Below, piece by piece: positions 7,284 to 11,483 of a stretch of DNA of 11,483 nucleotides; position 1 is the first letter of the stretch, and every line of letters begins with the position of its first letter. A program made the position numbers and the translations under genes. The DNA lies in NCBI GenBank assembly GCA_012974315.1, contig JAAXQI010000184.1, positions 1 to 11,483 of the forward strand. The letters run 5' to 3'. The notes beneath the pieces are model-generated. The model was not told the DNA's origin and ran no database searches. It saw nothing but the letters and a program-made list of their open reading frames with translations. The DNA comes from Desulfobacterales bacterium (GTDB lineage: Bacteria > Desulfobacterota > Desulfobulbia > Desulfobulbales > BM004).

Positions 7284-7288
7284 AGGAG
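7284..7288 (+). promoter_or_regulatory. Ribosome binding site of gdhA
   Basis: AGGAG lies 8 nt before ATG 7297, a strong Shine-Dalgarno sequence. The 47-bp gap from the upstream gene shows no terminator, so read-through from it is likely. Confidence 0.75.
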
Positions 7289-7296
7289 AAAAACGT

Positions 7297-8646
7297 ATGG
7301 ATGATTTCACAAAGCGAGTCATGGAAAAAGACCCCGGTGAAAAAGAATTCCACCAGGCTGTTAAAGAGGTATTGGTATCTGTAAAACCTGTACTCGACCG
7401 GAATCCGGAATATCGAAGAGCAGCAGTACTTGAAAGAATCGTTGAGCCTGAACGTGTCATACTGTTTCGGGTCCCGTGGATGGATGACGAAGGGCAGGTC
7501 TATGTAAATCGCGGTTTCCGCGTTGAAATGAACAGCGCTATTGGGCCCTATAAAGGGGGCTTACGTTTTCATCCATCGGTCAATCTTGGCATCATGAAAT
7601 TTCTTGCCTTTGAGCAGGTTTTCAAGAACAGCCTGACGACCCTTAGTATGGGCGGGGGCAAAGGAGGAGCAGACTTTAACCCAAAGGGAAAGTCAGACAA
7701 TGAGATCATGCGCTTCTGCCAAAGTTTTATGAGCGAACTGTTCAGACATATTGGGCCTCACACCGATATACCTGCAGGTGATATCGGGGTTGGTGCCAGA
7801 GAAATAGGATATCTTTTCGGCATGTACAAAAAATTAAGAAACGAATTTACCGGCGTCCTAACCGGGAAAAGCCTCAACTGGGGCGGCAGCCTCATCAGGC
7901 CAGAGGCAACCGGTTATGGCTGTGTATATTTTGCAGCAGAGATGCTGGCAACCCGCAATGATAACCTGGAGGGAAAAACCTGCCTGGTATCGGGTAGCGG
8001 CAATGTTGCCCAGTATACAGCTGAAAAAATATTGCACCTGGGGGGCAAGGTAGTGACCCTTTCCGACTCAACCGGTTACATCTTTGATGAACAGGGTATA
8101 GATTCCGAAAAGCTTGACTTTATTAAGCATCTTAAGAACATAAAGCGTGACAGGATAGAACGCTATGTGGAAACATATCCTTCTGCTGTTTATGTACCTG
8201 CAGATCCATCATTGGATCACAATCCACTCTGGAACCACAAGGCTGACTGCGCCTTTCCATCTGCCACTGAGAATGAAATACAGCAAAAAGATGCGCAAAA
8301 TATGATCAATAACGGTGTATTTGTTGTATGCGAAGGGGCTAATATGCCCTCCACCCCGGAAGCTGTGGATATCTTTCTTGACAACAGGACACTCTACGCA
8401 CCGGGTAAAGCTGCCAATGCAGGAGGTGTGGCAGTATCCGGCCTGGAAATGGCACAGAATTCCATGCGCTTGAACTGGCCGGTTGAAGAAGTAAACAGCC
8501 GTCTGAAAATAATAATGAAGTCGATCCACCAGACATGCCTGAATGCAGCGGAAGAATACAACAAGCCAGATGATTATGTAACTGGTGCCAATATTGCAGG
8601 CTTCGTCAAGGTTGTAAATGCCATGCTTGATCAAGGATTAGTATAA
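7297..8646 (+). CDS. gdhA: Glutamate dehydrogenase, NADP-specific type
   Basis: This 449-residue enzyme interconverts 2-oxoglutarate + NH4+ + NADPH and glutamate. It aligns by eye along its whole length with Escherichia coli GdhA (447 residues). Visible marks are GPYKGGLRFHPSVN with substrate Lys K86, GGGKGGADF with catalytic Lys K122, PAGDIGVG with D162, the Rossmann GSGNVAQ at 233-239, and the cofactor-side SDSTG segment typical of NADP-preferring hexameric enzymes. The C-terminus (GANIAGFVKV...) is complete. A strong AGGAG precedes ATG 7297. The stop codon abuts a 14-bp hairpin, marking the end of the transcription unit. Its neighbour, 2-oxoglutarate:ferredoxin oxidoreductase, consumes or makes the same 2-oxoacid. 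Confidence 0.96.
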   Translation: MDDFTKRVMEKDPGEKEFHQAVKEVLVSVKPVLDRNPEYRRAAVLERIVEPERVILFRVPWMDDEGQVYVNRGFRVEMNSAIGPYKGGLRFHPSVNLGIMKFLAFEQVFKNSLTTLSMGGGKGGADFNPKGKSDNEIMRFCQSFMSELFRHIGPHTDIPAGDIGVGAREIGYLFGMYKKLRNEFTGVLTGKSLNWGGSLIRPEATGYGCVYFAAEMLATRNDNLEGKTCLVSGSGNVAQYTAEKILHLGGKVVTLSDSTGYIFDEQGIDSEKLDFIKHLKNIKRDRIERYVETYPSAVYVPADPSLDHNPLWNHKADCAFPSATENEIQQKDAQNMINNGVFVVCEGANMPSTPEAVDIFLDNRTLYAPGKAANAGGVAVSGLEMAQNSMRLNWPVEEVNSRLKIIMKSIHQTCLNAAEEYNKPDDYVTGANIAGFVKVVNAMLDQGLV

Positions 8647-8677
8647 ACTGCAATACGATCAGAATTGTATTGCAGTT
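8646..8677 (+). terminator. Hairpin immediately after gdhA
   Basis: AACTGCAATAC (8646-8656) pairs perfectly with GTATTGCAGTT (8667-8677). Three more pairs (G-T, A-T, T-A) extend the stem to 14 bp with a CAGA loop. It begins on the last base of the gdhA stop codon. The following bases (CTATAATTAAAT) are AU-rich but lack a U run, so it may be a weak or factor-assisted terminator, or an mRNA-stabilising 3' end. Confidence 0.65.
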
Positions 8678-8832
8678 CTATAATTAAATACCATACTTAT
8701 TCTGGACACTTTCAAAAATATAGGTATAATTGCCTGCGGAGATATGATCTTTAAATGACATATTAGAAGGTTAACACAAATTTATCGTGTTTTGCTTCCT
8801 AAGCCCCCTTATAATTTAAAACTCAAAATTCC
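8678..8832. other. Convergent intergenic stretch without recognisable genes
   Basis: This AT-rich spacer lies between the two convergent 3' hairpins. I see no supported ORF, RNA gene or repeat in it. Confidence 0.5.
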
Positions 8833-8854
8833 ATGCAGTACTCCAGTACTGCAT
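8833..8854 (-). terminator. Hairpin after copA
   Basis: ATGCAGTACT (8833-8842) and AGTACTGCAT (8845-8854) form a perfect 10-bp inverted repeat around CC. On the minus strand it starts 2 nt after the copA stop (8857-8859) and is followed by GGAATTTTGAGTTTTAAA, a partly U-rich tail. In the plus direction it is followed by TTTTC, so it might also stop transcripts coming from gdhA. Confidence 0.65.
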
Positions 8855-8856
8855 TT

Positions 8857-11361
8857 TCATCCTTCTGGCTTAAAATATCGCAACCTTAAGGCATTAGTCA
8901 CAACCGACACCGAACTCATTGCCATGGCACCACCGGCAATCATCGGATTCAACGTAGGCCCTCCGAAGATATACAACAAACCTGCAGCAACCGGGATACC
9001 TACCACGTTATAGGCAAAGGCCCAGAAGAGATTCTGTTTAATGTTTCGCATGGTCGCTCTACTGAGAGCCAGAGCTGTAAGCACTCCTCCGAGTTCTCCC
9101 TTCATTAGCACGATATCTCCTGATTCCACGGCCACATCAATGCCGGTTCCCATGGCTATACCTACATCAGCCTTTGCCAGAGCCGGAGCATCATTAATTC
9201 CATCGCCAACCATACCTACCTTCATTCCCCTGGACTGCAGTTCTGCTACCTTCTCGGCCTTAAATTCCGGCAGCACTTCGGCAAAAACCTCTTCAATACC
9301 CGCCTGGGAAGCTATCGCCCTGGCAGTAATTTCATTATCCCCGGTAAGCATGAAAACCTTAATTCCCATTTTTTTCAGCCTGCTGATTGTCTGCGGAGTT
9401 TCAGGCTTCATCTGGTCGGCTATGGCCAGTAATGCAGCCATTTCTCCATTTACTGCGAGAAAAAGAGCTGTTTTCCCAGAGGCTGCAAATTCAGCTGCCC
9501 TGCTATCAACTTTCAAATTATCAAAATTATTTATATTCTCCCGGATAAACTCTCTGTTGCCAAGAAGAAGGTTTTTATCACCCATTGTCGCCTTAATACC
9601 TTTGCCAAGAATCGCCTCAAATGAATCCGGTTCCCTTATCTGGAGCTTCTTTTCCTGGGCTTTCTGGATAATTGCCTCTGCCAGAGGGTGTTCAGATACA
9701 CTTTCAGCGCTCGCAACAAGGGCAAGAAGATCATCTTCAGACATCCCCTCATGTACCAGTTCAAAATCGGTCAACTCGGGTTTACCGTATGTCAAAGTTC
9801 CTGTTTTATCAAAGACCAGGGCATTGATTCCCTGGGCCATTTCCAACGCTTCACCACCTTTTATCAAGATGCCAAGCTGTGCCCCCCGGCCAGTACCAAC
9901 CATTATCGATGTGGGGGTTGCCAACCCCATGGCGCAGGGACAGGCAATAACAAGTACAGCGATAAAAATCCGCAGAGCAAAGGGAAAAGGTGCACCACCA
10001 ATAAAATACCAGGCTAACCCTGACAGTATTGCTATCACCATTACTGTTGGAACAAAATAAAGGCTAATTCTATCTGCCAGGTTAGCTATGGGAGCCTTGG
10101 ATCCCTGGGCATCCCGCACCATTTTTATAATACGCGCCAGTACGGTATCCTGTCCGACGCGTTCTGCCATCACGCGCAGCATACCGTTCTTATTAAGGGT
10201 GCCGCCAATAACCTTGTCTCCCTCTTCTTTGCTGACCGGCAGGCTCTCGCCTGTCAGCATGGATTCATCCACACTTGATCGCCCCTTCGTTACCTGGCCG
10301 TCTACCGAAATTCTCTCGCCGGGTTTCACCAGGATCAGATCCCCTGTTTCAATATCTGAAACAAGTATAGAAACCTGTTCCTCATTTTCTGCTCCTGGAT
10401 TCCTGATAAGGATTGCATCGTCAGGAGTGAGTTCCATAAGCTGACTGATTGCATCTGATGTTTTTGCCTTGGACCGTACCTCCAGATATTTGCCCAATGA
10501 AACCAAAGCGATAAGAACGGCTGCAGACTCAAAATACAGGTCCATTACCCTTACCATTGGATCGATACCAAAAAAGATCTCAATGAGATTCCAGGTTGAA
10601 TAGGTAAATGCAGCACCGGTACCAACTGCAATGAGTGAATCCATGTTAGGGGATTTTCTGATCAGGGCAGGGAAACCAATGAGATAAAAACGGCGGCCAG
10701 ACCACATTACCGGCAATACGAGCAGGAATTGCACCAGGCCAAAATTAAACGGTGCATATTGGGGATCAAGAAATCTCGGCAAAGGCAGACCGAGCATTTC
10801 ACCCATGGAGAGGATAAGAATCGCTAAAGCAAAACCGAAGGCCGGAATAAGCTCCCTCTTCATTCTGGCCAATTTTTCCCTGGTTTCCCGCTGCTGCTTT
10901 GCCAATAAATTTTCATCTGTTGCTGTCACCGGTTCAGCTTTAAATCCCAGACCGGCAATGGTTTCCAGTATCCTGCGCTTACTGATAATGTCTGAATCAA
11001 ATACTACCACTCCAGTCTCGGTAGCCAGGTTCACCTGCATGGAGCGGATACCATCAAGTCCACTCACAACCTTTTCTATTCTTGCCGAACAGGAAGCACA
11101 GGTCATCCCGGTAAGTTCCAGGGCAAGTGTTACTTCGCTGCTTGGCAGCTCAAGCTCAAAACCAAGACCTGAAACCCTTTCTGAAATATCTTCAAGAGAG
11201 AATGTTGAATCATCCCATTCCACGTCCAGGGTTTCTGCAGCCAGATTTACGAAAGCAGATTGAATACCATCCTGAGTTGATAGCACTTTTTCAATGCGGG
11301 CGGCACAGGAAGCACAGGTCATGCCTTTTACAGCGAGAGTTTTTTTCTGCAGTTCATCCAT
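8857..11361 (-). CDS. copA: Cu(+)-exporting P-type ATPase (P1B-1)
   Basis: This 834-residue inner-membrane pump uses ATP to export Cu(+) (possibly Ag(+)) from the cytoplasm. Two N-terminal heavy-metal-associated domains each carry GMTCASC (C16/C19 and C88/C91). Eight membrane segments are expected. The transmembrane copper site is complete: CPC (C474-P475-C476), the YN motif in AFAYNVVGIPVAAG, and MSS in the last helix. Catalytic motifs are TGES (actuator domain), DKTGT with phosphorylated D518, SEHP with H558/P559, and GDGINDAPA with D720. ATG 11361 is preferred. A TTG five codons upstream (11376) is also in frame, but the purine stretch AAAGAGA (11367-11373) fits ATG 11361 better. It is convergent with gdhA and has its own promoter, so copper handling is independent of the metabolic cluster. 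Length is normal for a two-HMA CopA. Confidence 0.95.
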   Translation of the reverse strand: MDELQKKTLAVKGMTCASCAARIEKVLSTQDGIQSAFVNLAAETLDVEWDDSTFSLEDISERVSGLGFELELPSSEVTLALELTGMTCASCSARIEKVVSGLDGIRSMQVNLATETGVVVFDSDIISKRRILETIAGLGFKAEPVTATDENLLAKQQRETREKLARMKRELIPAFGFALAILILSMGEMLGLPLPRFLDPQYAPFNFGLVQFLLVLPVMWSGRRFYLIGFPALIRKSPNMDSLIAVGTGAAFTYSTWNLIEIFFGIDPMVRVMDLYFESAAVLIALVSLGKYLEVRSKAKTSDAISQLMELTPDDAILIRNPGAENEEQVSILVSDIETGDLILVKPGERISVDGQVTKGRSSVDESMLTGESLPVSKEEGDKVIGGTLNKNGMLRVMAERVGQDTVLARIIKMVRDAQGSKAPIANLADRISLYFVPTVMVIAILSGLAWYFIGGAPFPFALRIFIAVLVIACPCAMGLATPTSIMVGTGRGAQLGILIKGGEALEMAQGINALVFDKTGTLTYGKPELTDFELVHEGMSEDDLLALVASAESVSEHPLAEAIIQKAQEKKLQIREPDSFEAILGKGIKATMGDKNLLLGNREFIRENINNFDNLKVDSRAAEFAASGKTALFLAVNGEMAALLAIADQMKPETPQTISRLKKMGIKVFMLTGDNEITARAIASQAGIEEVFAEVLPEFKAEKVAELQSRGMKVGMVGDGINDAPALAKADVGIAMGTGIDVAVESGDIVLMKGELGGVLTALALSRATMRNIKQNLFWAFAYNVVGIPVAAGLLYIFGGPTLNPMIAGGAMAMSSVSVVTNALRLRYFKPEG

Positions 11362-11401
11362 GATTTTCTCTTTCAATTAAATTAGTTAACTATTTTCAAT
11401 T

Positions 11402-11437
11402 TTGTTAGACTATAAGCACAAAAACTGTTTCTAACAA
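11402..11437. promoter_or_regulatory. Inverted repeat overlapping the copA promoter (candidate operator)
   Basis: TTGTTAGA (11402-11409) and TCTAACAA (11430-11437) form an exact 8-bp inverted repeat with a 20-nt spacer. One arm covers the -35 hexamer and the other abuts the -10. A second perfect palindrome, TAGTTAACTA, lies at 11383-11392 in the leader. Placement suggests a binding site for a dimeric regulator. I recognise no known copper-regulator consensus in it. Confidence 0.4.
11409..11437 (-). promoter_or_regulatory. Predicted sigma70-type promoter of copA
   Basis: On the minus strand a TTGTTA (-35, 11432-11437) is separated by exactly 17 bp from TATAGT (-10, 11409-11414). Transcription would start near 11402, leaving a leader of about 40 nt before ATG 11361. 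The 17-bp spacing differs from the 19-20 bp of MerR/CueR-activated promoters, so a repressor or simple constitutive control fits better. Confidence 0.6.
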
Positions 11438-11483
11438 TCTGCAGAATATTTTCACCCAAGAATAATTATCAAATGGCTGACAG

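Noticed and set aside
9041..10060. 339-codon open frame on the plus strand, plus several shorter ones up to 11363
   Set aside because: Antisense shadows of copA. Their low-complexity, Ser/Ile/Pro-rich translations are typical of the reverse of a membrane-protein gene.
11402..11437. CueR (MerR-family) copper promoter
   Set aside because: The -35/-10 spacing is 17 bp rather than the elongated 19-20 bp of MerR-type promoters, and the CueR palindrome is not seen.
1..11483. CRISPR arrays, insertion sequences, tRNA or rRNA genes
   Set aside because: I found no regularly spaced repeats, transposase-like protein, terminal inverted repeats or RNA-gene signatures on reading both strands.

Overview
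The window looks like chromosomal DNA from an anaerobic Gram-negative bacterium. A ferredoxin-linked 2-oxoacid oxidoreductase, a large malic enzyme, an NADP-type glutamate dehydrogenase and a receiver/PPDK-N protein together suggest a Desulfobacterota-like (sulfate reducer-type) organism. That placement rests on remembered gene content, not on a search. Coding density is high, and I see no mobile elements, CRISPR arrays or RNA genes.

Layout: bases 1-938 (minus strand) hold the N-terminal 312 residues of a malic enzyme that runs off the left edge. A 219-bp divergent spacer separates it from a compact plus-strand operon, korD-korA-korB-korC (1158-4093). This operon encodes the ferredoxin-like, alpha, beta and gamma subunits of a probable 2-oxoglutarate:ferredoxin oxidoreductase. 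After a 174-bp spacer comes a 993-residue multidomain protein (4268-7249). It has a degenerate receiver, an intact receiver with a ~25-residue insertion, a middle domain, a PPDK/PEP-synthase-type ATP-grasp domain and a conserved-looking C-terminal domain, but no phospho-His or PEP-binding domain. Glutamate dehydrogenase (gdhA, 7297-8646) follows 47 bp later and ends in a hairpin. The convergent minus-strand gene at 8857-11361 is a two-HMA-domain Cu(+) P-type ATPase (copA) with its own 3' hairpin. Upstream of it is a well-formed sigma70-type promoter embedded in an inverted repeat.

Functionally, the left three quarters of the window centre on 2-oxoglutarate, pyruvate and succinyl-CoA. Malic enzyme makes pyruvate. 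GDH links 2-oxoglutarate to glutamate. KGOR links 2-oxoglutarate to succinyl-CoA and reduced ferredoxin. The orphan receiver/ATP-grasp protein lies between KGOR and GDH and is the most interesting object here: it looks like a signal-responsive, ATP-using regulator of unknown target. The copper ATPase appears to be an unrelated neighbouring transcription unit.
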